NCBI RefSeq assembly: GCF_010015445.1
Contig: NC_053119.1
Location: 10,772,550-10,836,549, forward strand
Source: Perca fluviatilis
Taxonomy: Eukaryota > Chordata > Actinopteri > Perciformes > Percidae
DNA length: 64,000 nt
Direction of reading: 5' to 3'
Shown: positions 49,795-62,528 of the stretch, in pieces
Layout of the letters: each line of letters starts with the position of its first letter
Position numbering within the stretch: position 1 is the stretch's first letter
Notes under the pieces: generated by a model
Databases searched by the model: none
What the model was told of the DNA's origin: nothing
Seen by the model: the letters and a program-made list of their open reading frames with translations, nothing else
Made by a program: the position numbers and the translations under genes

Positions 49795-50060
49795 AGCATG
49801 CTTACATTTGCTAATTAGCACTAAACATAAGCATTGGACAACTTCAAATTTTAAAGATTTGGACAACTGCACAACATTTCATGGCAATCCACCCCAACAG
49901 TTGTCAACACATTTCACCAAAATTGTCAGCCTGACATGAAAAGTCGAGACTGAAATATCTCAACAACTATCGGATGGATTGTCATGAGATTTTTAAAAGA
50001 CATTCAGGATCCTACAAGTGTTAGACGGACAGACCAACTAACCTTGCCAGCCACAAACCC
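49795..50060. repeat. Interspersed repeat, second copy
   Basis: ACATTTGCTAATTAGCACT shared with 3430-3610, followed by ATCTCAACAACTATCGGATG and GGATTGTCATGAGATTTT, text very common in fish genomes. Confidence 0.6.
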
Positions 50061-50675
50061 ATGTCGCTAGAATGGCTAAAAACATCATCTTTAGGACTAA
50101 ACACTCGGAATAGTAGCTTTAAGCTGTGCTGCTTTAGATATTCAGGTCAGATCTTTCTGGAGACAAGCTCAATGCCTCTTCTAAAATACAACTTTGAAAT
50201 TTATGACATAAACACAGGGGATTTATAGCTATTTAAGCCAACAAGTCCAGTTTCCAGTTTGGCCATTTCCATGTCCAAACCATATTTCACAATGTCCAAA
50301 AAATACAAATAAATAACTCCAGCTTTCAGAAAAATGGCAGGTCTTGTGGAATTATCATCTGATCTCTCCGCTCATGGATGGGGTATTATGTTACCAAAGT
50401 GCCAGGGGAAGGAAGAGTGGGGAAGTTGAATTAGTGCTCTGTACGACAGTGGATTTGGCAAACTAATTCAATCAAGGAGGATGGCATTTCCTCTTGTCTT
50501 ATCTCTGTCTGTCGGGGGAAGGAAACATCGAAAGGAGGTGAAGCCATCTAAAGCGAGGCGCTCTCATCTTCCTGTGAGATTTCCTCTTTGTCTATTCAGA
50601 AAATACCTCGAGTTTTCTCTGGAAATTGAGCAGCCATTCATTCTTTTTTCTTCTATCTTTACCTCTCAAGTTATT

Positions 50676-50750
50676 CTAATAATATGCCCCTCTACCACTC
50701 TTTTTTTTTTTCTAATAATATGCCCCTCGACCACTCTTTTTTTTTTTTTG
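50676..50750. repeat. Tandem duplication of a 37-base unit with T run
   Basis: CTAATAATATGCCCCTCTAC-CACT plus a T run occurs twice in a row, differing by one base (TCTACC against TCGACC). Confidence 0.9.
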
Positions 50751-51461
50751 CCTCTTTTGGCGGCCTTCACTTCTACCTCGCTCCCCTACTTCCATGCTTC
50801 ATTATCTTCTACTTCTCTCTATCTCATCTCTTATCGTGTTTCCTCCTCTTACCCGGCGAGGTTCAGACTTCAGGACGTTGCTTCACTCTGCGATACAAGC
50901 AGCGAGATCTATTTTTACATCAGCCGGCAGCCAGTGATGCAAAAGAATGCACGGCGCCAAAGTGAAGAGTACAGCCGGCCACTGGAGCGCTCACCGCATG
51001 TAATCCCAAAACCAACACACACATGTACTACACACTCACACAAAGGAACACACACAGTCGCAGAGTGAAAAACCCCCGGTCCTCACACCAAACTCACACT
51101 GTTCATTTAAAGTAAATCCACGTTTAACATAAAAAATGAGTGTCTCATGATCCTGCAATGATAGCAGCATGGCATCTATGTTCATCTCAACACAGCAATC
51201 AAGCATGGGCACGATCAGATGGATGTTGAAGCATGTTAAACAGGCATGTATTGTTCTCTCTACACAACATATCGCATATCACAGTTGCAGACTGTGGAGG
51301 TGGCCGTGGTCTGCAATCAGCTACAGTGGAAAGATGTGGGGGGATCGATCAGGAGAGCAGCGCCAGGTTAGTTCATTGTCTCAGCTAATGGTTGTACCAA
51401 TTGAACTCTCCCTTTAAAGTTTGCATGGATACAACCCATCCACTTTCAGTGGAGTTCAAGC

Positions 51462-51560
51462 CGCTCCCTTCTGGTCGTAGATATAGATACCTTAAAGTCA
51501 GAACCCAACCGAGCAAAAAACTCATTCATTCCCATGAGAATAACCCAATTAAATAAGATG
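51462..51560 (+). pseudogene. Non-LTR retrotransposon C-terminal fragment
   Basis: One frame reads LPSGRRYRYLKVRTQPSKK, a form of the LPSGRRYR motif near the C-terminus of many fish LINE polyproteins, with a stop soon after and a 3' UTR-like AT-rich stretch to about 51700. No reverse transcriptase motifs upstream. Confidence 0.55.
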
Positions 51561-53734
51561 TGGGGAGGGGTATGACTGGAGGAGGAATATATGTGAAGTA
51601 GTAGTTTAATTTATTTATGACATTAGGCCTTTTAGGGAAGTGCAACATACTCCTTTTTATTGTATTCCATTTATTGATGTGTGTATGTTATGTGTCAGAT
51701 AAATAGTGCTGTAGATGTCTGGTTCAATGTTTGTGTTGTGGATTATGTGTCAATATGCCTGTACTGTACAACAAATTGCCTATCAGGGACATTCAAGTTT
51801 TCTAAGTCTAAGTTATATTCAGTATCGGGCTGGACCTTCAGGTGACAGCCACACACCACAGAGACAGGACTGGACCGTGAGAGATCGTTTTGTTGGTTCT
51901 TTGTTAAAACGTTGTGAGCAACGGGGCCGTGTGCCTGCCAGTAGCTGAGCAGACGGAGGCGCACGGTTGGTAGTTATAACATTGTGTTGAAAAGTGTGAG
52001 CAGTCAAAAATAAAAACTGTCGGCTCCCCCTTCTCTCGCTTTGTATAAAACAGTGGTTGGGCGTACTTCCTGGACATAGTTATGCTCGAGCTCTCTACAG
52101 CAAGGATTAACAAAGCCAAGTCATCGACTCTAAACCTGTGGAGAAACACAGCAGCACAGGTATCAGTCCTAATGACCTCAGCATCACAAGAAGTAGAGGA
52201 GAGTGACTAGGCACGGTGTGATTTCGGTTTTCTTGTATTTTGGTTTGTTTTGTTTTCCTTGAGACCGCAGAGGGTGGGGGGTGGGTGAGGGTTTTGGGTC
52301 CTGTTCAATTGTATTTGTTTGTTCTGTATGTTGTGTGTTCAAAAATATAATATAAAAAAAACTGTCGCCTATAAATTGTCCGTCTGGGTTGTGATCTGCA
52401 CTGAGGGTAACCCACGGTGGGAGTCAAGACCATTTGTGATTACACCCAAACTTAACATATTTTTATTGTGTTAAAAAGTGACTCCTCCTTTTAAAGAAAG
52501 CATCAAGAGCATAAAAACATCCAAACTCTGGTGCCTGCGAGTGATCAGCTTGAATCAATATTTTTCAATTGCAAAATGTACATAGTTCAAAGTAGGACAA
52601 TGTCTCTTACAAGCTTACAATGTTGCATGGACTCATTAATAAACGATCTGTAAGGCCTAAAGTAACGCAATAATCAGCTTTCCCAAGTCTACCTCCTCAA
52701 ATCCCTCTCACATACGATTACAACGTCAGAAGAAATCCTGAAGATAATCAGACTGAATAGCCGTTTTCACTTCATTATTCTACTTAAATCGCTGAAAAAC
52801 CGAGATTCTGGCAACGATTTCGGGGTCTGGAACCAGGCTAGAAATGTAGTGATGGTCATTAATGAGAAAATCTTTTTTTACGATATTTACCAAGAAAAAC
52901 AACTTGAACGAGACCTCTTTATACGTTTTCGTTAAGAGATGAAGACGGCACAAAATTACAAAGACTTTTTTCATAAGGTCTTGTTTTGTCACATCGTCTC
53001 GTCTTCGTCATGGAAAGAAAAGAAAACGCTGTTAACGAACATATTGTGTCATAGTTTTTGTTCATTAATTTGACATCAGGCTTAATCTGGTTAAGATCAC
53101 ATTATAGAGAGTGTTCACATTTAAAAATGGTTATTGTGAACAAAGGAAGTGTCCTCTCCATCAATCAGTATTTGCACCCATGTGGAATTTCTGCATCAGC
53201 AGAATCTCACACGTTTTGTAATACTGAAAATGACCACTATGCACATTTCTGCACACCCTTAGTGAGTGAGGTCCACTGACTTTAGAGTGACAGTCCTCTA
53301 TCGTCCTGTTTGACCTTTGCCCCCAAGAGTACTGTGAGCGCTGCGGCTGTTAGGATGAAGCCGGATTTGTGTAGCGTTTACTGGGAGGAAGCGGTAAATG
53401 GCGCAGACTGCAGCAGACCTGGCCTATTAAACACCTTAAAAGGATCTTTACGGAAGTCAGAGCTCCGAGGGCACTCAGACACACTTCTTCATACTATGTT
53501 TACAAGGTGAACAAGCTGCTGAGGGAGTCATAGGCGATAGAGAATTGCTTTGCCCCTGGAGGAAGTGTTCCTGCTGCACTGCTTTACTTCTGAGGATGGA
53601 GGAGACGGCCTTCAAGAAGAATAAAATCCGTCTGCACTACCAGCCTCATCTCGATTTCCCTAAACCCCCGAAAGTGGGGCACTTGGGAGCTCGCTCGCTT
53701 GAAAATGACTCTCTCGCTCTCTATTATTTAAGCG

Positions 53735-53860
53735 AGGATTTCATCCTCCTTCTCTCATCTCTCCCTCCTCCTCGTCCTCTCTTCCTTTACTCTCCGCTTT
53801 CTCCGTTATCCTCCCCCCTTTTCTTTTATCTCCCTCCTTCCCCTTATGTGCCTCCAGTGC
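53735..53860. repeat. Pyrimidine-rich tract
   Basis: CTCCTTCTCTCATCTCTCCC and similar over about 125 bases on the plus strand. Confidence 0.6.
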
Positions 53861-54444
53861 TGTAGTCGGGTGGGTGGGATGGAGAGAAGATGAAGGCAGA
53901 GCTGCAACAGAGCGCTTTCATCTTCTCTCTGCAGGGCTGAGGGGGACGACACAGCGAGTGGCTGCAGTGATACAGCAGAAGCAGCGCATCGGTACTGTAC
54001 ACCTCAGACATATTTTATAGATATATTTTACCCATCAGTTGTATCATTTTACTTAGCAGGGCATTGCAGAGACATGACGTGACTCAATTTTACAACAACC
54101 AGGTCCGCTGCTTCCTGCTTTAACGTTGACCAACCACATGATTTGTTTAGTATTTCAGTACTGTGCAACATTGGCCGAAGGCAAAATTATCCTAAAATTG
54201 AACTACATGGATATCTCATTTTGCAACAGGATACGATAGCTACAGTAGCTTTTCTCGCATCGTCCACTGGACAAGGACGAGGGACTTGTGAGCTATCTAA
54301 AAGAGGAAAAGATAGTATTGATTAATGAAAGGACCGTGGAGGGGTTTAGCAAGTGAAAGCGTAGAGACATGAAAGGAAAGAGGAAGATGGTAAATAACCA
54401 GTTTGCTGCAGGAAAGAGCGGGGATGAGAAGAGATGGTGCAGAT

Positions 54445-55668
54445 TAGGGGTGGCCGATATATATCGTCTACGATAATATCGTCATTGTTGTGTTAACGAT
54501 GTGCAAATTGACATTATCGAGTATTTAAATTACTTAGAAAAAAACACTTCAAAACACGCATTGGAACGCTACACATTCACTAATGTCAACAAAGATGACG
54601 GCGCGCGATTGTGCAGTGGCTACTAGCTCTCCTGTCGGTGTATATTTAAACAAGTACAGCCACACTGACCTAATCAATATAGAACTACGATACAACACAG
54701 CCGTTAGGAGAGCCTTCCAGGCGGCTCATAACATCCCGGAGGACATAGCCAGACCGGGCGCTCCGTGGATTGTTGTAGCACACCGAGCTAGCTACCGGCA
54801 GGATCGAGACAAGAACTCCGGCAAGACCAGAGGCGGAGGACTGCATTTTTGTGCATAATGAATGGAGTAGCAACCGCAGGATCGTTGCCCAGCACTGCTG
54901 ACCTGACCTGGAAGCCCTGTTGGTAATATACAGGCCATTTTATTAACCACGAAAACAGCACACTGACGTCTACATTGCCCCCGATGCTAACGTTAGCCTA
55001 AGTTTGGCTCACTGCTAACCATAGTGCACAAATTGCAGTGGGGGGAGAGGGGGGAGAAAATATTGTAGCAGGGGACATAAACAAGGCGTCCTTAAAGTCT
55101 GTACTCCCCAGCTTTTTCCCAGCATGTAGATTGTGTTACTAGAGGGAAGAACACACTAGACCATGTATACTCTAACATGAAGGAAGCATACAGAACTGCG
55201 TCTCTCCCTCACCTGGGCCAGTCAGGTCACATCCAACCATTCCTGATCACAGCATACATCCCGGTCAGAAGGACAAACCTGGCCTGACACTGCTCTATCT
55301 CAGCTCCAGGACTGCTTCCAATAAGGACATGGTTGTGTGCAATATGTTACAGAACAGAAATCTTTGTTTATTGTTATGATTTCACCTTGCTTGTATGCTG
55401 CACAATTTACATTACAGCAGAGGTGTACAACTGAATGTTTACTCAGAGTTCGATGTTCATACAGTAGTTCAATTAGTATTTTGTATGTCTTTGAATTGTT
55501 TTTACTTGAATACTTACATTTTAAAGAAAATAAGATTGTGCCCATTATTATCATCAGTGATTAAGTAACTCAGACTTTTAAAAACACATTTTTAAAGGAT
55601 ATCGTCTTAATTAGCGTTATCGTCAAAATTATCAAGATATTATTTTTTGTCCATATCGCCCACCCCTA
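54445..55668. mobile_element. hAT-type element carrying a dead LINE fragment
   Basis: Ends TAGGGGTGGCCGATAT and inverse ATATCGCCCACCCCTA (one mismatch), flanked by GTGCAGAT (54437-54444) and GGGCAGAT (55669-55676), an 8-bp duplication with one change. Subterminal ATATCGT / ATTATCG words lie at both sides. The interior (about 54583-55320) is not hAT coding sequence but non-LTR retrotransposon sequence on the plus strand. Confidence 0.9.
54583..55320 (+). pseudogene. Non-LTR retrotransposon endonuclease-region fragment
   Basis: Reads, with frameshifts, SGKTRGGGLHFC (about 54816), VAGDINKASLKSVLPSFF (about 55065) and TLDHVYSNMKEAYRTASLPH (about 55150), then GQSGH. These are the middle and end of an apurinic/apyrimidinic-type endonuclease that nicks target DNA for fish L2/Rex-like LINEs. 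The terminal catalytic SDH is SGH here, there is a frameshift after LPSFF, and the segment after LHFC has lost similarity. The reverse transcriptase is absent. Confidence 0.8.
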
Positions 55669-55732
55669 GGGCAGATATAAACATTAACATGAATTTCTTG
55701 GCCAGGTGAGCTCAGTGCATCAAATGGTTCAG

Positions 55733-55893
<161 letters not shown>

Positions 55894-56550
55894 GAAATGC
55901 CAAACTGAACCAAAGCGTCAGCTGTCAGGTTCAGTCTGGGAACAAGTTCAAACTTCCACCAACCACTCCCCGTCTTTTCATTCACCCACTCTCTCTCACA
56001 CTCAGCAGGCCACACTCTCAATGGGCACATCTGCACCATATATCCCATCATTCATTTACCCAAACAACAGCCCACTTTGCTTTTAATGGCTAGACTGAAC
56101 GTGACTGTACTTCATTTGGTTACTGGTTTTGGGGGGTCTGCTATGTTTAAGTGCATTTCAACAGAGACCTGTTGAAACATGATGGATGAGACTTCATGTG
56201 TAAAGTTATGTTTTGTGAAAGTGTACAAAAGACAGTGATTAGGACTTCTTTTGTCAGTGATCCCAATAAACAGCGGCACACAAAGATGTTCACAAACAAA
56301 GACAGAAGCAAAGCAGTGCGGGCTGCACACAGACCAATGATGACTTCATGCCTGTCTGATAACGTGACTATTACACAACTTGCACGGCAGCTGAACCAAA
56401 TCCCACTTCACTGAGTGTGCAGTTTGACTAAAAACACAGTTACGATTGCAGTTATCTCGCAGCTCTTTCTTTATACACAGACGTCTCTGTAAACGGTTTT
56501 CATTAGAACTACTTCCTGCTGATGAAATAGTCCTCATGAAAACTGTTTAT

Positions 56551-57097
56551 CAGTGTTGTAATCAAGACCACCTAAACCGAGACCAAGTCATCAGCAAGAC
56601 CAGAGTGTATCGAAACCAAGACCAACACTTTGAGGGGTTGAGACCGAGACAAGACCGAGACCAAGGCAGGGCGAGACCCAATCAAGACCAGAACAAACAA
56701 CTAAAACATACAGTATATACACAACTAGCTAATATGTAGAGCAAATACTTGGGTGAGGGGTGAATAGATTTCTGAAGAGTTTTGGTACAGAGGCAGATTG
56801 ATAACTTTAGCTAGCTATCTTCACTAGCATCACTTAGACTTGAAATTAGTCAAGTTATTGGTTGCATTTGAAGCAGGAAGTTTTACATCCAATCCCAGTA
56901 ATGATGTTAACACATAAATCATACGATACACGGGCAATTTAGTGATGTCCCTGAAGTTGGGGTCTTGACCGGTCTTGAAATAAAATCCAGAGTTCATCCG
57001 AGACAGAGACAAGGCAGAGTAAAAACGTGGTCGATTCTGAGACGAGACCTTCGAAAAGTGGTCTTGAGAAAACACGGTCTCGAGTACTACAACGCTG
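56551..57097. mobile_element. hAT-type MITE with GAGACC words
   Basis: Ends CAGTGTTGTAATCAAGACC and inverse GAGTACTACAACGCTG; flanks CTGTTTAT (56543-56550) and CGGTTTAT (57098-57105) agree at 7 of 8. Many ACCGAGAC / CAAGACC words on both sides (56560-56690 and 56960-57090). No transposase. Confidence 0.85.
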
Positions 57098-59325
57098 CGG
57101 TTTATAGAGTCACAGGGATGCAGATTCTGGTAAGAGATGTTGCTGTTCAATGTCTTGTTGTTCGGTCAGTCTAAATGGCTGCTCATATTTAGTGTACAGA
57201 CATGAGATGGTATCATGGTGGGTCTGATTCAGGTCAGCAGGTGATTTATTGATCGATCCCATTGAAATAGAAATGGTCAATAAATTGTATGCAATCAAAG
57301 CACTTTCCTTGACTATTACATGAATTAGTCTGATGCAGAGTTTGACGGAACTGTACCAATCATCTTGAAGATGAGATAATGAAAATAAAAACAGTGAAAT
57401 GATTTGTGCACAGCTTCCTTGCCTCTCTTTTGTCATTGTGTTTTGAAAATGCTATTTACTGTATGTATATGCCCACCAATTTGAAAAAAAAGTGCTATTT
57501 TATACAATTTCGGAAATCTCTCCTTCCTGATGTTTGGTCGTCTGTGCGACACCATATGCTGCTGTCATGCACCAAGGCTACCAATTAGTCTGAAGCCAAC
57601 CTTCCTCAGTAACTCTCAAACAAAAGCAGAATTTGCTTTCTTTAGAAACTTAAAATAATTCTTCAAAGGGTGGATCACAACCGCAGAATACAGAGGGAAA
57701 GGTAATGAGTAACTTTGTGTGCGTTTGAGACTAAATGAGGAAGGCACAAAACAAGACAGATGTAAATTTGAACAACACTGAAAGCTTTCTAGGAATGAAA
57801 ATTAAATTCCAAACATAAAAACTCTTTGAAGATGAAAAATACAGACGCTGTGAACACAAATTATAACAGACGACGACCCTTCCTGTTTTGATAGATGATG
57901 CTTAATTAGATTTCAATTTGATTGATGACAGTCTAGTTAACAGGTTCAAATAGACGAGATCACTAACGCAGATCTACTTAGCTCAATTGCTCCCCATCAT
58001 TCCAGATGGCCCTGTGTCCAACTAGGACTCCTAATGTCTGTAATCTCATCTGTGTCTGATTGCTGTGACACCACGTAAGCAGGCTCAGATTGAATCAGGC
58101 CCATTTGGACTATCAATTTCCTGTCGCGAGCCTTTCACTAAATCTAGTGGGTGGAGTTGTGTGGAGTCAGCAAGAAAATAAGAAAAAGTGACACGAGGAA
58201 AGGATGAAATGTGGCTACTTCTTTCACTGTCAGAGCACAGAAACATTGCATTACTTTAAAATGATATTACAATTATTAAGGTCACTGCGCAAAAGAAAAA
58301 TAAATATTTTACTATATCAAAGAAGTAATACCCATATATGCCGGAAAATTTTGTTTATCATGCTTTTATTTTACACGGCAAAAAGGGAATTTTCTTTAAT
58401 GGACTGATGCATTAAAGTTCAAAACGTCTCAATTGAAACTGCCATGGTGATAACAAAGACTCCGCATAACTCCGATAACAGAGATAAGAAACTGAGCTTC
58501 AGAGTATGTCAGCATGTGATCTTTAAGATTAATGTATCGCACGAAAATCAAAATTAAAGACAGACTTCTGTGACTTCCGAGTGAACAACACCAGAATCCC
58601 TAATGTCACTGAGAGACACAAAGGTCTGGACAGGAATCAGATTTAGAAACCATCAATCTCGATTCAAGCCAATTCTGTTACAGTCAGATAAGACACAAGG
58701 TTTAAATTAGGCTTCTTGAAGAATGTTTGACTTTTGTCAAAGTAATCTATTTTGCATTTGATTCCTGCTGTGTGCCATTGTTTTGACACCACTGTATTAC
58801 ATATTTGGTTCATACTCCATACTACTGTATGATCTGAAATATCAATATGAATCTTGAATAATGATTTCACTAAGAGAAACAGTTCTACGGTCTTACATAA
58901 AAACGTGTTTGTTTCTCAGAGAGAGACGTTAAACATTGCTCAAAGTAATAGCGAGTATATGAGACATAAAATAAGCAACAGATTAAGAAGTTACGACTGA
59001 ACGAATACTTTCCTGGGCTGCAGAGAGGAGCAGCGAGAGTAGAAAACTTGGCCGCTGATATCACATTGAACCCTGTCCAGGTCAACTATACAACCAGTGT
59101 TTGAGTACACTGTGTACAGCTGTCTGCGGGGATAAATGCACACTGTACTGAGCTTCCTGAGAGAGGAAAGCGAGAATGCTCCAGAGAAAGACAGAATGAG
59201 AAGGAGATGGGGATAATCCAGCGAACAGATGTTTGGGGGCGCATCGAAGAGCACTCTCTGCCCAGAGGATACGGATTATAGGGATGGAAGTGCTAACAGG
59301 AACATAGAGGCGGGGACGAACCAAA

Positions 59326-59480
59326 AAAAACAAAAAACCCCCCCCCCCCCCCCCGAGGGAAAAGGGGGGGGGGAAACCAAAAAAAAAAAAAACCACTCCC
59401 CCGGGGGGAGGGGAGGGGGGGAAAGGAAAGGGAAAAGGGGGGGAGAAGAAAAAGAGGGGGAAACACCCCCCCAAAAGCCC
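59326..59480. repeat. Homopolymer-rich G/C/A block
   Basis: Runs of C (about 18), G (up to 10) and A (13) follow one another with almost no other sequence, including several G runs able to form quadruplexes. T is nearly absent from the block. Possibly an assembly or base-calling artefact. Confidence 0.8.
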
Positions 59481-59737
59481 CAAACAGATGAATGTTAATA
59501 GCCATGAACCATTGATTGCTTTGCTGAGAGGAAGAATACAGTGTAAAAAAGTGCTGTGCAATAAAACCAGTCTTGATAGCAGAGAGCTTTTGGTTGTCTC
59601 ATTGTGATTTAAAGACCAAGGACACACTCAGTCGTGGGTGAACATCTCCTATTCCGCTGCTGCTGGGAGCTCTGACTGCTAACACGCCCTGACAGGCAAA
59701 TCTCCTCTGCACAGAGGTTAGCATGCGTATGCACATG

Positions 59738-59800
59738 CACACACACACGTGCACACACACACACACGTGCGCACACACACGTGCACACACACACACACGT

Positions 59801-59865
<65 letters not shown>
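59738..59865. repeat. (CA)n microsatellite with ACGTGC interruptions
   Basis: CACACACGTGCACACA unit repeats several times before a pure CA run. Confidence 0.95.
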
Positions 59866-59866
<1 letters not shown>

Positions 59867-61211
59867 CAGCGTTGCCCTCATTCAAGTGCAAATAAAAGCA
59901 TGCCTCAAGTGAAGGCGTTTTGCCAACCTGCCAGCCACGTCACAGGCATTACGGTGTCCAGTGGGTTCAGTAAGAGTGTCTATACAGTATGCATGGGCTA
60001 CGTGGATTGAAAGCTTTAAAGTGAGTAGTTGCTCCAATCTCAGGGTCATGGGTGCTGGGCAGCTTCTCAAGCCCTTACACACTTAATGATACACAGGTCT
60101 TTGAACACACACTTTTAAAAACCAGAGGGCCAAGGCACTACCTGGAGCCATCTATCAGCCACAGGAGACAGGTCTTGTCCCTGAGGGCCTGGTTAAGAGC
60201 AGGGGAGGGTGGGGGGGGGGACATCTGGATGGGAACCATCTGGTGAAGGGGAGGGGGGGGGTGTCTGCTCGGCCACTAATGCAGCAGGCAGGCGGGTCTG
60301 CTGGCCACACCACCCGAACAAAGACAGGCTGTAATCTGGCCCCCGCGGCCCCCCAGGAGCCCTCAGTCTGTCTGCCTACAGATAGAGCACCACACAGCTG
60401 GGGTCAGTCTCAAAGCCACAGTCTGTCTTCAGGAGGATTTAAGGTACGGATGTACGCTTGTCATTCAAGAGCAGGGTTCACCTCTAGTCATGTCTGAAAC
60501 AGGGAAGAGCTGCCGTTACTGCGCAAATGATAACAAATATATAAAAAAGGTTATGGTAAAACAATAAGTCTAAAGAATGAGAAAAGATTTTCAATTTAAG
60601 TCTTTTCAGGGTCAGTCATTAAAGATGTTTCCATTTATTGGACATAAGAGAGAAAAACACTGCAGGCCAGTTGTCAGTTCGCTGAGGTAAAAACGAAAGT
60701 CCTACTTGGTAGAAAAGTCTTGTGCAGTCAACTACAGCCAATGTGTCCATCAACCACTGCGGACCTTGAATTAGACAAGACCTTAAATCATTTACTGGAT
60801 GAGTTTACAAAATTTTGAAATAAAAAAGGGCCGTTTCAAATGGAGAGCATGAGGTTTCTGGATTAACCTTTTTTTTGTTCAGATTTATGAGTCTGTGTGA
60901 AAGTCTGTCCAGCTCACATCAAAAACCAGGATGATTGAAATGTGTCTTTTCCTCCAGACTCATCTTCCCCTGACAATTTAGCAGTCTCTCTTTATATTGC
61001 TGATGATCCAACATGATGTCAAGGATCTTTATTTTCACCACCACAAACAGCCTGATAACGTCTGAGCTATAGAGGGCTCCTGAGGGACTTGAAGAGAGCC
61101 AGATGCTGAAGGCCAAGTCTGATCTGTCAGACTTATTGTGTATTCTACAGTACATTTATACACTACTTCCATTTCTATGCTGCCCTTAGTCAGATTACCT
61201 GTTAGGGGCAG

Positions 61212-62528
61212 GGGCCTCATGTATAAACGTTGCGTACGCACGAAAAGCTTGCGTACGCTGGTTTTCACGGACACTTTGTGATGTATAAAAAAATGAACTT
61301 GACGTGAGAATGTGCGGGCCATCACGCAAACTGTTGAGCAGTCGTGAGAATGTGCGGGCTGTCCGCAAAGTCTTTTCTGGCTCTGTAACGTGGCGAATTC
61401 TAAACATTAGAAAATAAAGTTTCCACTACAGTTACTGGCATACATCTGTGACGTTGTCTATGAAATATATATCCGCTGATTCTCCATAAAAGTTTGATCA
61501 TATTATGTGGAAATTGTTTCACATCTTTCACCCTATCAACTGTTTAATTCGCAGGCTAATTAATCTCTGTTAAACATGAGGACGGGAAATAAATGATAAA
61601 TCCTCTTAGAAAATACTTTCAGTCATCCTCTGTATTTCCCATAGATGAAATATCTTACTGGCAACAAAAAGATCGGCACGGAAAATGCAATAGTGTCGGT
61701 GAGTCTTTAGTTGCTGAGGCTCAGGACATCCATGGCGCACAGGAGCCGGGACGCACGGATCCATCTCCCCAGTGTAGGCTATTAAGTGAACAAGGTGTAC
61801 CCGGTCCACCAAACACTGGTCCGTCTTGACTGTCTTAATTTTGCACATATTTCTGTTACTGTAGTCCTATTTACTATTTCATTATTTCATCCATGTGTGG
61901 CGCAGCGGATCCATGCGCACTGTCACCTGCCGTGGAGACGCTGGCCTCACTAACCTCTCCTCCTCTGAGTCAGGTCTCCCTCGCGCTAGACTCAGTTTCA
62001 CTGAGCCTACTAACACGTAGAAAATTAATGGCATTACATCAGTGAGTTCAAACTGCTTATAGTGCGTAATTTGGAATTACACTGAGATGCATGTTGTTCT
62101 GTAACTGGTGTGGTGCTGCCGCTATTCTCTTGATTTTTTTTTTATTCTGCCATGGTTTGGTGTATTCACAGCTCGGTCAGCATTTGCCACTCTGGGCATT
62201 TTCTTTTATTGCTTATCCGAGACGACAAACCTCCAAACAGAACTTTTTTTTCTCGCCTCCACCTCTGCGATCAGCACCTCAACCTCAGTCGGTGAAGTTT
62301 TTTTTTTCGTCTGCAGCGGGATAACCCGACAAATAATGACGTCGGGGGCGCATTCATAGTAATTTCCATATTCATTTATGGGAGGAGGCAAGGGGGGTCG
62401 GTCACTCATTCATGTGCGCTCAATTTCACGTTGATGTGGGAATATTTCTGTGCTTAGGTACTTTTCAAGTTTTGGCCGTATGCCATCTTCTGGTATGAAA
62501 CCTGCGCAGTCTTTTATACATGAGGCCC
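61212..62528. mobile_element. GGGCCTCATGTATAAA-ended element, CAG target
   Basis: Left GGGCCTCATGTATAAACG and right inverse CTTTTATACATGAGGCCC, CAG on both outer sides (61209-61211, 62529-62531), a 3-bp duplication as in PIF/Harbinger-type elements. Near the left end GTGAGAATGTGCGGGC is repeated at 61303 and 61343. 1317 bases, with no transposase I can recognise. Confidence 0.8.

Noticed and set aside
50481..51068. 195-codon plus-strand open frame
   Set aside because: Contains the duplicated T-run unit and Leu/Phe/Ser-rich translation; no family resemblance and no supporting splice context.
53545..53865. 106-codon plus-strand open frame near a GC-richer stretch
   Set aside because: C-terminal half is the pyrimidine tract; the N-terminal half shows no known domain.
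59082..59627. 181-codon minus-strand open frame
   Set aside because: Runs through the homopolymer block (Pro/Gly/Phe runs); not protein-like.
60120..60430. GC-richer stretch that might be an exon or CpG island
   Set aside because: No frame with recognisable protein and CpG not enriched by eye; could be a conserved non-coding element but nothing in the sequence alone shows it.
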